The notes beneath the pieces were generated by a model. It did no database searches. It was given only the letters and a program-made list of their open reading frames with translations, and had not been told where the DNA came from. The position numbers were made by a program, and so were the translations under genes. This document shows, piece after piece, positions 1 to 9,164 of a stretch of 49,145 nucleotides of DNA. This stretch comes from Stenotrophomonas geniculata ATCC 19374 = JCM 13324 (GTDB lineage Bacteria > Pseudomonadota > Gammaproteobacteria > Xanthomonadales > Xanthomonadaceae). The stretch covers positions 1 through 49,145 of the forward strand of contig NZ_LLXT01000119.1 in NCBI RefSeq assembly GCF_001431625.1, given 5' to 3'. How positions within the stretch are numbered: the stretch's first letter is position 1; every line of letters starts with the position of its first letter.

Positions 1-67
1 CCGGGTGCGCGACGCTGAAAACGGGTTGGTCCCAGCCTAAGGCCAGGCAGGGCGCAAGACCAAAGGC

Positions 68-90
68 TGCCGGCCAGCGGCCGGCACTAC
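68..90 (-). repeat. SMAG-type palindrome
   Basis: Read on the minus strand it starts with the tetranucleotide GTAG followed by a GC-rich stem-loop (TGCCGGCC, CT, GGCCGGCA). This is the layout of the SMAG repetitive extragenic palindromes known from Stenotrophomonas. Nothing else is recognisable between base 1 and the opgB stop at 263, and no partial gene enters from the left edge. Confidence 0.75.
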
Positions 91-262
91 CGTGCCCGTC
101 TCATGGAGGGGTCAAGCTCCTCCATCAACACAGTTGCTCCAGGGACGGATTTACGGCGTCCCCGCACTCCGACACCGCCCCGCCATCCCGCGGAATGCAC
201 GCTGTTGCCGTTGCTGTTGCCCCGGTTTGTAGCGGGTGCAGGGCGCAGCCCTGCAAAGAACC

Positions 263-2368
263 CTACCCGCGCGGTCGGCTGCGCGAGGGCACCAGTGCGA
301 ACGTATCCACCGCCAGCTTCTCGGCGTGGTTCAACCACGCGCGGATCTCCAGATCGTCCACTTCGTGATCCAGCCCGAACGACACGTTGATCTTGCCGTC
401 AGCATCGGGCTGCACCCACTGCTGGGCCAGCACCACCTTGCGCTGCGACGACACCGCTTCGATCCAGAAACCACGATCCGGGCGCGTACTCGCCACCAGC
501 TGCAGCATGTACTGGCCGGCGCGGGTACGGCGGCCCTTCTGGGTGATCATGTGTGCCTGGCGCACGCTCGGGCGCGGGCCCTGGAAGGCGTCCAGCGGCG
601 CATCCACGGCAATGCCGCCACGCAGGTCGTTATCGCGGTACAGCTTGATGCCGTTGTCGCGGTTGACGAGCAGGGCGCACCAGTCACCGTCGGCCGAGCC
701 GTCCTCGAACGCGGTGCAACGGTCGACATAGGCCAGGGTGTTGTCTGGGTTGGCATCATCGAACTGGCGCGAGGTGTTTTCCAGATACACGGACTTCAAA
801 CCCCAGTCCTTGTCGTACTCCAGCAGCACCGGTGGCTGCACGTGCTGCAGGCCGACCACCACCTGGTCGTCGCCGTCGATCTTCAGCTCGCGGGTCGGTT
901 CACCCAGCCACAGTGAACGGGCGAAGGCCAGATACTGCGGGTAGTCGCGGCCGCCATCGCGCTGGGTGGCCACGCTGGCGCTGGGCGCGCGCTGGGTATC
1001 GATCAGCGAACGGCCAAAGCCCATCGTCTTCAGGTTCGGGTCCAGCAGGCTGAGCAGGGTCGCACCCGAATCCAAGGTGGTGCCGGCGTCGGCGCTGAGC
1101 TGCTGCGGGGCAATGCCATCGCCCAGGAACAGCAGCAGGTTCTCGCGTTTCTGCCGGGTCAGAATGTGGGTCAGATCGTTGGGCATCGCCAGGTGATCGG
1201 AGGCGATCACGATCAGCGTGTCCTTGCCGTAGGGGCTGGCCTGGATGCGCTGCACCAGCTGCGAGATCAGCCGGTCACTGCACTTGAGCGCGTTGAGCAT
1301 GTTGATGTTGCCGTACTGGCTCTGGTAGCGCTCGCCCTTGCACGACACCGGCAGATGGCCGGCTGGGTGATGGGTATCCATGGTCAGCGTGGTCAGCATG
1401 AACGGCGAGCCGGCGCGCGAGAGCTGCTCGAAGCGCTGGTAGGCGGTGTCCAGCAGCACGTCGTCGTGCACGCCCCAGGCCGAGTAGTGGATGCGGCCGA
1501 TCTTCTTCTGCTGCTTAAACCAGGCCAGGTCATGCACTTCATCGAAACCATGGCTGGCCAGGAACTGGCCCTTGCCGGCGAACTGGCCGTTGGCACCGCC
1601 CAGATAGTGGTTGGTGTAGCCCTGCTGCTTCAGGTAGTCGCCCAGGCATACCGCCTTGGGCAGGAAGCTGCCCATGCGGTCCATGCTGTTCTCATCGCCC
1701 TGCGAGGTGGTCAACGGCACGCCGCACATCGACGACACCAGGCCGGCGATGGTCCAGCCGCTGCCTTCGGCCGAGGCCAGCCCGCGCACGTCCAGCGACT
1801 TTGTGGCCAGCCGGTTGAGATTGGGCATCAGGCCCGGGAACACGTTCTCATCCAGGTAGGTGCGCTCCAGGCTTTCGCCGTAGATCCAGACGATGTTGCG
1901 CGGGCGCTGCAGCAGCTGCGTCGGAACCTGGTACTCGGGGGCGATGCGCGCGAAGTCGACCGGGCGCAGCTGCTGGTAGAGGCGCTGGCCGTCGCGGGCC
2001 AGTGGGCTGATCATGATCGTGGCCACCCACACGGCCGCGAAACCGGCGAACAACGCGCCACCGTGGCCGGGCCGGCGCCAGCGCTTCACCCGCGTGGCGA
2101 ACAGCGGCAGCAGGGAGACCAGCGCCAGCACGATGAAGCCGGCGATGTAGCCCTTGAAGTCGGAGACACCGGCGCCTTCCATGTCGGCGCCGAGGTGGTA
2201 CAGGGTTGCAGCGTTGAGTCCATCACCGGACAGCTTGTCGATCAGCCACCATGCGCTGAGCATGAGCAGCAGCAGCGAGAATGCGCTGGCCTTCCACCAC
2301 ACCCACTTGTCGGACGCGAGGAACAGCCAGCACAGCAGCAACAACGACAACAACAGTATCCAGAGCAT
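263..2368 (-). CDS. opgB: Phosphoglycerol transferase I (OpgB/MdoB)
   Basis: 701 aa inner-membrane enzyme that moves phosphoglycerol from phosphatidylglycerol to osmoregulated periplasmic glucans. Four hydrophobic segments fill roughly the first 122 residues, then comes an extracytoplasmic sulfatase-fold domain of the OpgB/LtaS family. Visible metal-site motifs are YGESLE, the GSGWT stretch with the presumed Thr nucleophile, and SDH in the VIASDHLA segment. The frame stays open to a GTG at 2452, but the ATG at 2368 begins the first membrane segment and gives a length close to the roughly 700 aa of xanthomonad OpgB as I recall it; E. coli OpgB is about 763 aa. The ribosome binding site is weak, so the start is the least certain part. 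It lies downstream of the ABC1-kinase gene on the same strand with about 240 bases between. Confidence 0.9.
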   Translation of the reverse strand: MLWILLLSLLLLCWLFLASDKWVWWKASAFSLLLLMLSAWWLIDKLSGDGLNAATLYHLGADMEGAGVSDFKGYIAGFIVLALVSLLPLFATRVKRWRRPGHGGALFAGFAAVWVATIMISPLARDGQRLYQQLRPVDFARIAPEYQVPTQLLQRPRNIVWIYGESLERTYLDENVFPGLMPNLNRLATKSLDVRGLASAEGSGWTIAGLVSSMCGVPLTTSQGDENSMDRMGSFLPKAVCLGDYLKQQGYTNHYLGGANGQFAGKGQFLASHGFDEVHDLAWFKQQKKIGRIHYSAWGVHDDVLLDTAYQRFEQLSRAGSPFMLTTLTMDTHHPAGHLPVSCKGERYQSQYGNINMLNALKCSDRLISQLVQRIQASPYGKDTLIVIASDHLAMPNDLTHILTRQKRENLLLFLGDGIAPQQLSADAGTTLDSGATLLSLLDPNLKTMGFGRSLIDTQRAPSASVATQRDGGRDYPQYLAFARSLWLGEPTRELKIDGDDQVVVGLQHVQPPVLLEYDKDWGLKSVYLENTSRQFDDANPDNTLAYVDRCTAFEDGSADGDWCALLVNRDNGIKLYRDNDLRGGIAVDAPLDAFQGPRPSVRQAHMITQKGRRTRAGQYMLQLVASTRPDRGFWIEAVSSQRKVVLAQQWVQPDADGKINVSFGLDHEVDDLEIRAWLNHAEKLAVDTFALVPSRSRPRG

Positions 2369-2608
2369 AGGCAGCTTCGGCAGTGACGGGATGTTGATGG
2401 ACGTCGTACCGACGCGTGTCCATCCGACCGGCGCTGTCGCAAGCACATGCACATGACAGGCCGATGACCCGATAGTGCATGCACGAACCTGACTGAAATG
2501 TTTGTTGGAATGACGCGCGCGAAATCGCGCTCAGAAGGTAAAACGAGCGTGAAAGGCTACGTTGGATTGCATTAAAATCCGCATGAATAGGGCGTTTTCG
2601 TTGATGCG

Positions 2609-4300
2609 CTAGCGATGCCCGCGTTCTTCGCGTGCCCTTGCGCGACGGTCGAACAGCAATGCACTGGTCACGATGCCAAGGCCGAGCACCACGCCGATGA
2701 ACAACAGAATCAGCGCAATCAGCGGGTAGCCGAACAGATGCCAGCCGGTGTCGATCTTCATCATCATCGCGGCGGCCATGATCAACGCGGCGCTGATGAT
2801 GCCGGCCGCGACGCGGTTGGCGATCTTCTGCAGGTTCTCCATCAACCGCGATTCTTCCAGGCCGGTCACCTTCATCTGCAGGCGGTTTTCGGCCAGCAGG
2901 GCCATGATGTCCGACAGCTTGCGCGGCCCATCGCGCAGCAGCTGCTGCAGCTCCATCGCCTCGCTGGCGAGGTTGGCGGCAGACAGCGATTTCTTCAGGC
3001 GTGCGCGCATCACGTGCTGCAGCTGGCGCTCGACGATGCGACGTGTTTCCAGCTCTGGTGCCAGCAGCCGGCACACGGTTTCCAGGTTGAGCAGTGCCTT
3101 GCCCAGCAGGCTCAGTTCCGGCGGCGTGCGCAGCCCGCAGGCGGTGGCGATGCGCACCATGTCCAGCACCACGCGGCCTTCGGAGAACGTGCCGCTGGCG
3201 GCGTAACGCGCGATCAACTGGCCGGTCTCGCGCAGATAACGTTCCTCGTCGAACGCCTCCAGCCGCGTGCTGATGCTGATCAGGTCGTCGGCCACTTCCT
3301 CGCCACGGCCATCGACCGCTGCGAACAGGATCTTCAGCAAGCGCTCGCGCAGGCGCGGCGGCATGTGCGCGACCATGCCCAGGTCGAAGATCGCCAGCCG
3401 GCCATCGGGCATCACCCGCAGGTTGCCGGGGTGCGGGTCGGCGTGGATCTCGCCGTGCACGAAGATCTGGTCGAGGTAGCCGCGGATCAGCGCCGCCGCC
3501 AGCGGGTCCATCGATTGTTCGGTGCGGCGCACATCGGGGATCGCATCCACGCGCACGCCGGTGGCCAGTTCCATGGTCAGCACGCGCTGGCTGCTGTAGT
3601 CCCACAGCGGCTGCGGTATCCACAGGCGGCGGAACGGCTTCAGGTGCCGGCCGAAGCGGGCCAGGTTCTCGGCCTCGGCGTGGTAGTCCAGCTCCTGCAT
3701 CAGGGTCTTGGCGAACTCGTTGAGCCAATCCCGCAGGCGCACGCGGCGGCCCACCTGGGTCAGGTGGTCGGCGGCCAGCGCGAAGCTGCGCAGCGCCTCC
3801 AGGTCCGAGCGCAGCTGCGCGGCGACTTCAGGCTTCTGCACCTTCACTGCTACCTGGCGGCCATCGTGCAGCACCGCGCGGTGCACCTGCGCGATCGACG
3901 CGCAGCCCAGTGGCTCGGGATCGAACGCAGCGAACAGCTTGTTCACCGGGGCGCCCAGCTCCTGCTCGACGATGGCATGGATGCGCTCGACCGGAATCTC
4001 GGCCACCTTCTCCTGCATGCGCTCCAGCGCCGTGGCGAACTCCACCGGCACCATGTCCGGGCGGGTAGAGAGCATCTGGCCCAGCTTGACGAAGGTGGGC
4101 CCCAAGGCTTCCAGGTCAGTGACGAACTGTTCCGGGTTGCCATCTGCCGGTACGTCGGCCGGATTGCCCGCGGCATCCAGGTTCATGCCGGAAAACACGC
4201 CAGAATGGCGGTAGCGCATCAACAGGCGCAGGATCTGGCTGCGCCGGTTCATGCCTTTGACCAGCGGGGGATTGCCATTGGCGGTGGGCGGATTGCTCAA
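2609..4300 (-). CDS. ABC1/UbiB-like atypical kinase (AarF family)
   Basis: 563 aa protein of the ABC1/ADCK/UbiB family, atypical kinase-fold ATPases linked to ubiquinone biosynthesis or lipid homeostasis. Visible motifs in order: the family signature FVKLGQ with the KxGQ core, AVKVQ with the nucleotide-binding lysine, the catalytic HADPHPGN loop, and DLG in place of the usual kinase DFG. Two hydrophobic segments end the protein, as in UbiB. The chosen start is TTG at 4300 because GGGAG stands 6 bases upstream; the next ATG (4252) would shorten it by 16 residues. I cannot tell UbiB itself from a paralogue, so no symbol is given. A degenerate SMAG unit lies upstream at 4329-4348. Confidence 0.88.
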   Translation of the reverse strand: MSNPPTANGNPPLVKGMNRRSQILRLLMRYRHSGVFSGMNLDAAGNPADVPADGNPEQFVTDLEALGPTFVKLGQMLSTRPDMVPVEFATALERMQEKVAEIPVERIHAIVEQELGAPVNKLFAAFDPEPLGCASIAQVHRAVLHDGRQVAVKVQKPEVAAQLRSDLEALRSFALAADHLTQVGRRVRLRDWLNEFAKTLMQELDYHAEAENLARFGRHLKPFRRLWIPQPLWDYSSQRVLTMELATGVRVDAIPDVRRTEQSMDPLAAALIRGYLDQIFVHGEIHADPHPGNLRVMPDGRLAIFDLGMVAHMPPRLRERLLKILFAAVDGRGEEVADDLISISTRLEAFDEERYLRETGQLIARYAASGTFSEGRVVLDMVRIATACGLRTPPELSLLGKALLNLETVCRLLAPELETRRIVERQLQHVMRARLKKSLSAANLASEAMELQQLLRDGPRKLSDIMALLAENRLQMKVTGLEESRLMENLQKIANRVAAGIISAALIMAAAMMMKIDTGWHLFGYPLIALILLFIGVVLGLGIVTSALLFDRRARAREERGHR

Positions 4301-4328
4301 GCGGAACTCCCATGCGGCAAAGACGGTC

Positions 4329-4348
4329 GTGCCGGCCGCTGGCCAGCA
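4329..4348 (+). repeat. Degenerate SMAG-like palindrome
   Basis: GTGCCGGCCGCTGGCCAGCA resembles the 68-90 unit but lacks the GTAG head and has one stem mismatch. It sits in the divergent gap between the ABC1 kinase and the DUF808 gene. Confidence 0.4.
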
Positions 4349-4461
4349 ATGTCCGGATTCCGCAGTGTCGCCGGGGGGCGGTAGGCACGCGGTGAATCCG
4401 ACCGCTTCCGCAGCCGCCCCGGTATCGGTCAGAATCCGCTCATTCCCTCTCTGGACTTCCC

Positions 4462-5388
<927 letters not shown>

Positions 5389-5391
5389 TCT

Positions 5392-5463
5392 GTAGAGCCG
5401 AGCCCACACTCGGCTGCTCTACGGCGCTGCGCGCCGCCGCCCGAGCATGGGCTCGGGCGCTAC
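5392..5463. repeat. Head-on pair of SMAG units
   Basis: Two GTAG-headed palindromes face each other: 5392-5422 on plus (GTAGAGCCGAGC then CTCGGCTGCTC) and 5439-5463 on minus (GTAGCGCCCGAG then CTCGGGC). They fill the 95-base gap between the convergent DUF808 and diguanylate cyclase genes, where such a dimer may protect 3' ends or act as terminator. Confidence 0.8.
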
Positions 5464-5483
5464 AGCGTCTGCACGCTGGATCA

Positions 5484-7022
5484 TCAGCCCGCCTGCACCC
5501 GGTTCTTGCCTTGTCGCTTGGCCGCATACAGCGCGTCATCGGCGCGGCGCAGCAGGGTCTCGGTATCGTCACCGGGTTGCCATTGCGCCAGCCCGGCGCT
5601 GAAATGCACCGGCACGCGCCGGTCCTGCACGGTCAGCACGCGGTGCGCCAGTGAACGTTGCAGGCGCTGCACGGTGGCCATGCTGTCGGCGCCTTGGGTT
5701 TCCGGCAGTACCAGAACGAACTCGTCGCCGCCCAACCGTGCGATGCCGTCGGTGGCGCGCAGCAGCAGCTTGCACACGGCCACCAGGTGCTGCAGCAAAG
5801 CATCGCCACCAGCGTGACCGTGCGCCTCGTTGGTCAGGTGGAAATCATCCAGATCGATCACCGCCACGCCCAGCGGCGAGTTGTTGCGCATGGCACGCGC
5901 CAGCTCACGCTGCAGCAGTTCGTCCAGGCCGCGGCGGTTCAGTGCCTGGGTCAGCGGATCGATACGCGCCAGGTCACCAGCAGCACGCAGTTCCTGCTCC
6001 AGCTCGGCAATGCGCTGCTCTGCGCGTTCCACTTCCTGCCGCGCGCTGGCCAGGTGATCGCGGGCCTGCGCAGCCTGCTGCTGCACCTTGCCGGTATCGC
6101 GCATCACCTCCTGCAGCAGCTGGTTGAGGTCGGCAATGCTGCGCGCCTCACGCAGCTGCAGCGCGTAGCTGCCGATGCGGTCATGGTACTCACCGGTGCT
6201 GGTGGCCATGCCATCCATGCGCTCGATGAACTCGCCCATCAATCCGCGCATCGCCGCCTTCGAATCATCAATGCCCTGGCGCAGCAGGCCCTGCTTGTAG
6301 ATCACTTCGCGCAACTCGGCGCGGGTGCGCTCGACCGCTTCGGCTTCCAACGGACCGTCCAGCAACTGGCGCACCGCCGCGATCTGGCCCTGCAGCCAGC
6401 TGCGGTCATCCAGCAGCTCGCTCACGTTCTCCAGCAACAGGGCGAACAGCTCCAACAGCAGCGCCTGCTGCTCCTGCCAGCTCTCGGCGCGCACGCCGAC
6501 CTGGTGGCCGAGTTCGCGCACGCCCTGTTCGATCGGCTCCAGTGCGGTACCCGGTTGCCACTGGCGGAGGCGCGTGGCCAGGGCCTGCGCCTGTTCGCGC
6601 AGGTCCGGGTCGTGCTGCAGCAGGGCCACCACCGCACCGCCCAGCAGCAACCGCAGCTGCTCGGACAGGCGCAGGCTTTCCGGCTGCCCGTCTGGGGAAT
6701 GCTGTTCGATGGTACGGATGTACTTGTCGATCAACTGCCGCATCGCGCGCCCGTAGCGCGGCCAATCGGCACTGGCCTGCGCCGACTGCAGGCGGTCACC
6801 CATGTCACCCAGTTCGCCGGGCAGGGTGGCCATGCCGTTGGCGAACGCCGCCAGCAGCGGTTCCGGCGCGTCGGCGCCTGCGAACAGCTGCTGCAGGGCC
6901 ACGCCACCGCCGCCCTGCAGCACCACGCGGTTACCCAGCCCATCGTCCACCACCGCGCGCACGCGTGCCGGCGGCCCAAGGGCGGTACCGGGGGCAGGGC
7001 GGTGGTCGGGCTGGTCCGTCAT
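5484..7022 (-). CDS. Diguanylate cyclase (GGDEF domain) with inhibitory site
   Basis: 512 aa. A C-terminal GGDEF domain (about residues 345-510) with intact GGDEF at 431-435 should make cyclic di-GMP from two GTP. RATD at 422-425 lies five residues before it, the canonical product-inhibition I-site (RxxD). The N-terminal 340 residues hold no recognised sensor domain and no membrane segment; they look helical, with a coiled-coil run (residues about 300-345, rich in Q, E, A, R) leading into the cyclase. Start chosen at ATG 7022, with AGGA 8 bases upstream; the frame is open much further but without coding support. Stands alone on the minus strand, divergent from the NAD(P)-binding protein gene. 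Clp, a known c-di-GMP receptor in Xanthomonas, is encoded at 44982-45671. Confidence 0.9.
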   Translation of the reverse strand: MTDQPDHRPAPGTALGPPARVRAVVDDGLGNRVVLQGGGGVALQQLFAGADAPEPLLAAFANGMATLPGELGDMGDRLQSAQASADWPRYGRAMRQLIDKYIRTIEQHSPDGQPESLRLSEQLRLLLGGAVVALLQHDPDLREQAQALATRLRQWQPGTALEPIEQGVRELGHQVGVRAESWQEQQALLLELFALLLENVSELLDDRSWLQGQIAAVRQLLDGPLEAEAVERTRAELREVIYKQGLLRQGIDDSKAAMRGLMGEFIERMDGMATSTGEYHDRIGSYALQLREARSIADLNQLLQEVMRDTGKVQQQAAQARDHLASARQEVERAEQRIAELEQELRAAGDLARIDPLTQALNRRGLDELLQRELARAMRNNSPLGVAVIDLDDFHLTNEAHGHAGGDALLQHLVAVCKLLLRATDGIARLGGDEFVLVLPETQGADSMATVQRLQRSLAHRVLTVQDRRVPVHFSAGLAQWQPGDDTETLLRRADDALYAAKRQGKNRVQAG

Positions 7023-7127
7023 GGAGCGAATCCTGGGGCTGGCAGGGGCAGGTTCCAGCATATCGGCGCGGCTGCCGATGGCTTGAACGGCTACGATGGG
7101 CGACAGGATGCCGCAGCGGAGGTGGTG

Positions 7128-7763
7128 ATGCGCGTGATGTTGCTGGGGGCGACCGGCCTGGTCGGCGGGCTGACCCTGCCCAGGCTGCTGGACGACCCGC
7201 GCTGCAGCGCCGTGGTGGCGCCCACCCGCCGCCCGTTGGGCGTAACCCACGGGAAGCTGGAGAACCCGGTGCTGGCCTTCGACGCGTTGCCCACCTCGCC
7301 CGAATGGGCGCGCGTAGACGCGGTCATCTGCGCGCTGGGCAGCACCATTGCCCAGGCCGGCAGCCGCGAGGCCTTCCATCGCATCGACCACGACTATCCG
7401 CTGGCGTTCGCACGGCTCGCACAGGCACAGGGGGCCAGTACCTATGTGCTGAATTCCGCGGCCGGCGCCAACCCGCAGTCGTCGATCTTCTACAGCCGGG
7501 TGAAGGGCGAGCTGGAGCGTGACCTGCGCGCGCTGGGCTTCAACTCGTTGACCCTGGTCCGTCCAGGGCTGATCGGTGGCGAGCGCAACGAGGTGCGTCG
7601 CGGCGAGCGTTTCGCACTGACGGTACTCGGCGCGTTGGGGCCGGTACTGCCGCGGGCGTGGCGGATCAACCCGGCCAGCGAGATCGCCAAGGCACTGGTC
7701 GAGGCCGCGCTGGCCCCGCAACCGGGCGAGCACGTGGTGGCATCGCGCGCGCTGGTCGGCTGA
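7128..7763 (+). CDS. NAD(P)-binding Rossmann-fold protein
   Basis: 211 aa protein of the atypical short-chain dehydrogenase type. The dinucleotide-binding glycine motif LLGATGLVGG is at the N-terminus, and YSRVK with the Tyr-x-x-x-Lys spacing is in the middle. These support an NAD(P)H-binding oxidoreductase or epimerase-like protein; the substrate is unknown. The ATG at 7128 has GGAGG five bases upstream. Its TGA overlaps the ATG of the next gene by one base (TGATG), so the two are probably cotranscribed and translationally coupled. Confidence 0.85.
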   Translation: MRVMLLGATGLVGGLTLPRLLDDPRCSAVVAPTRRPLGVTHGKLENPVLAFDALPTSPEWARVDAVICALGSTIAQAGSREAFHRIDHDYPLAFARLAQAQGASTYVLNSAAGANPQSSIFYSRVKGELERDLRALGFNSLTLVRPGLIGGERNEVRRGERFALTVLGALGPVLPRAWRINPASEIAKALVEAALAPQPGEHVVASRALVG

Positions 7764-8470
7764 TGTCGCGTGCGCTGCGCCTGACCCAGCTGCTGCAGCT
7801 GCTGCGCCGCCATCGACGGCCGGTGGCCGGGCAGACGCTGGCCGACGCGCTGGGCATCAGTCTGCGCACGCTGTACCGCGATATCGAGACCCTGCGCGAG
7901 CAGGGCGCCGACCTGCGTGGCGAGGCCGGCGTCGGCTACCAGCTGGCGCCGAGCGATACCCTGCCGCCGATGACCCTGCCACCGGCCGAGATCGACGCGC
8001 TGGTGCTGGGCCTGCGCTGGGTCGCGGCCCGCACCGAGCCTGCGCTGGCCGAGGCCGCACGTGATGCCCTGGCGCGTATCGCGCATGTGCTGCCAGCCGC
8101 GCGCCGGGAAGCCTTGCGTGATAGCGGCCTGCGCGTGGGCCCTTCGCGCGCTGGGAGCAAGGTTCCCCCCGCGCGCCTGCAGGCCGTGCGTGAAGCTGTG
8201 GGTTCGCAGCAGCGATTGAAGTTCGGCTACGAGGACGCGCAGGGCCAGCGTACCGAGCGCACCGTCTGGCCATTCGCGCTGGGCTACTTCGATGAAGTGC
8301 CGATGCTGGCGGCGTGGTGCGAGCGCCGCGAGGATTTCCGTCATTTCCGGCTGGACCGCATCCGCCAGGTGCGTGTGCTGGAGGATCACTACCTCGTGCC
8401 ACGCGCCACCCTGCTGCGGCGGTGGCAGAAGGCACAGGGCATCGCACCGGACTGGCTGGACCGCTCATAA
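7763..8470 (+). CDS. YafY/WYL-family transcriptional regulator
   Basis: 235 aa. An N-terminal winged helix-turn-helix (about residues 5-55; LADALGISLRTLYRDI is the recognition part) is followed by a WYL-type ligand-binding region ending in the family signature FRHFRLDRI. The eponymous Trp-Tyr-Leu is not conserved here: the equivalent position reads PMLAAWCE. It probably regulates the coupled upstream oxidoreductase or itself, but no operator was identified. Start ATG 7763 overlaps the preceding stop codon. Confidence 0.87.
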   Translation: MSRALRLTQLLQLLRRHRRPVAGQTLADALGISLRTLYRDIETLREQGADLRGEAGVGYQLAPSDTLPPMTLPPAEIDALVLGLRWVAARTEPALAEAARDALARIAHVLPAARREALRDSGLRVGPSRAGSKVPPARLQAVREAVGSQQRLKFGYEDAQGQRTERTVWPFALGYFDEVPMLAAWCERREDFRHFRLDRIRQVRVLEDHYLVPRATLLRRWQKAQGIAPDWLDRS

Positions 8471-8499
8471 CCACAGCAACAGCCGGGAGCGGGGGGGAG

Positions 8500-8617
8500 A
8501 GTCGACTGTTAGTCGACTATCGCGCGCAGCGGGGGGGGCAAGCAGGCTGAAGGAAGAGCAGTCGACTGACAGTCGACTCTACCGACAGACGAATCTGCTG
8601 ACAGAATCTGTCAGCAG
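8500..8617. repeat. Cluster of three palindromes before the VOC gene
   Basis: Three inverted repeats in 120 bases: 8500-8518 (AGTCGACT around GTT), 8556-8582 read on minus as GTAGAGTCGACTGTCAGTCG followed by ACTGCTC (a SMAG-like unit), and 8595-8617, CTGCTGACAG and CTGTCAGCAG around AAT, a perfect 10-bp arm palindrome. The last ends 41 bases before the VOC start and could be a hairpin or an operator. Confidence 0.65.
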
Positions 8618-8658
8618 GCCCGTACCACCATGAACGCTCCCAACAACGGAGCTTCCCC

Positions 8659-9045
8659 ATGTTCAAGCCCAGCACCCTGCTGCAGTACGTGCGCGACGTC
8701 GCCGCCAGCGCCACCTTCTACAGCGGAATCCTCGGCAAACCACCGGTCGAACAGTCGCCCGGCTTTGCCCTGTTCCTGCTCGGCGATGGCGCCGCGCTCG
8801 GCCTGTGGCAGCGCGACGATGTGCAACCGCCGGTGTCCGCGCAGGCCGGTGCCGCCGAACTGGCGATGGTGGTCGCAAACCCCGACGCCGTGCAGCAGAT
8901 GCACGATGCGTGGCGTGCTCTTGGTGTGCAGATCCTGCAGGCGCCGGTGACGCTGGAGTTCGGCCACACTTTCGTTGGAGCAGATCCTGACGGGCACCGC
9001 CTGCGTGTCTACAGCCGCGCCGAGGGTATGGTCGCTCGCGATTGA
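8659..9045 (+). CDS. VOC superfamily (glyoxalase/bleomycin-resistance-like) protein
   Basis: 128 aa, a single-domain VOC protein with paired beta-alpha-beta-beta-beta halves: LLQYVRDVAASATFYSGILG opens the first and ELAMVVANPDAVQQMHDAW the second, and the end (FVGADPDGHRLRVYS) is typical. Such proteins bind metals or small ligands as isomerases, dioxygenases or resistance proteins; the ligand is not predictable. ATG 8659 has ACGGAG upstream. Monocistronic, convergent with the E2 gene across a shared terminator. Confidence 0.85.
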   Translation: MFKPSTLLQYVRDVAASATFYSGILGKPPVEQSPGFALFLLGDGAALGLWQRDDVQPPVSAQAGAAELAMVVANPDAVQQMHDAWRALGVQILQAPVTLEFGHTFVGADPDGHRLRVYSRAEGMVARD

Positions 9046-9058
9046 TCGCGGGCATTTT

Positions 9059-9081
9059 GTGGATCCACGCCATGCGTGGAT
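9059..9081 (+). repeat. SMAG-type palindrome (GTGG head)
   Basis: GTGGATCCACGCCATGCGTG followed by GAT. Same family as units at 21213 and 23611 but with GTGG instead of GTAG. Lies just after the VOC stop. Confidence 0.7.
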
Positions 9082-9089
9082 GCGGGCAC

Positions 9090-9120
9090 AAAAAAACGCC
9101 GGGCAGTGCCCGGCGTTTTT
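9090..9120. terminator. Bidirectional intrinsic terminator
   Basis: Nine-bp GC-rich stem ACGCCGGGC / GCCCGGCGT with loop AGT, flanked by seven A's on the left and five T's on the right. It serves both convergent genes (VOC on plus, E2 on minus). Confidence 0.88.
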
Positions 9121-9130
9121 CCCGTTCATG

Positions 9131-9149
9131 TGCCAACCAAGGTTGGCAC
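9131..9149 (-). repeat. SMAG-like palindrome
   Basis: TGCCAACC aa GGTTGGCA; read on minus, GTGCC starts the unit. Lies between the terminator and the E2 stop codon. Confidence 0.6.
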
Positions 9150-9164
9150 CACCGATCAGCTGGA

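Noticed and set aside
2615..4384. A 589-codon plus-strand frame opposite the ABC1 kinase
   Set aside because: Shadow frame; no domain, and the minus frame has all kinase motifs.
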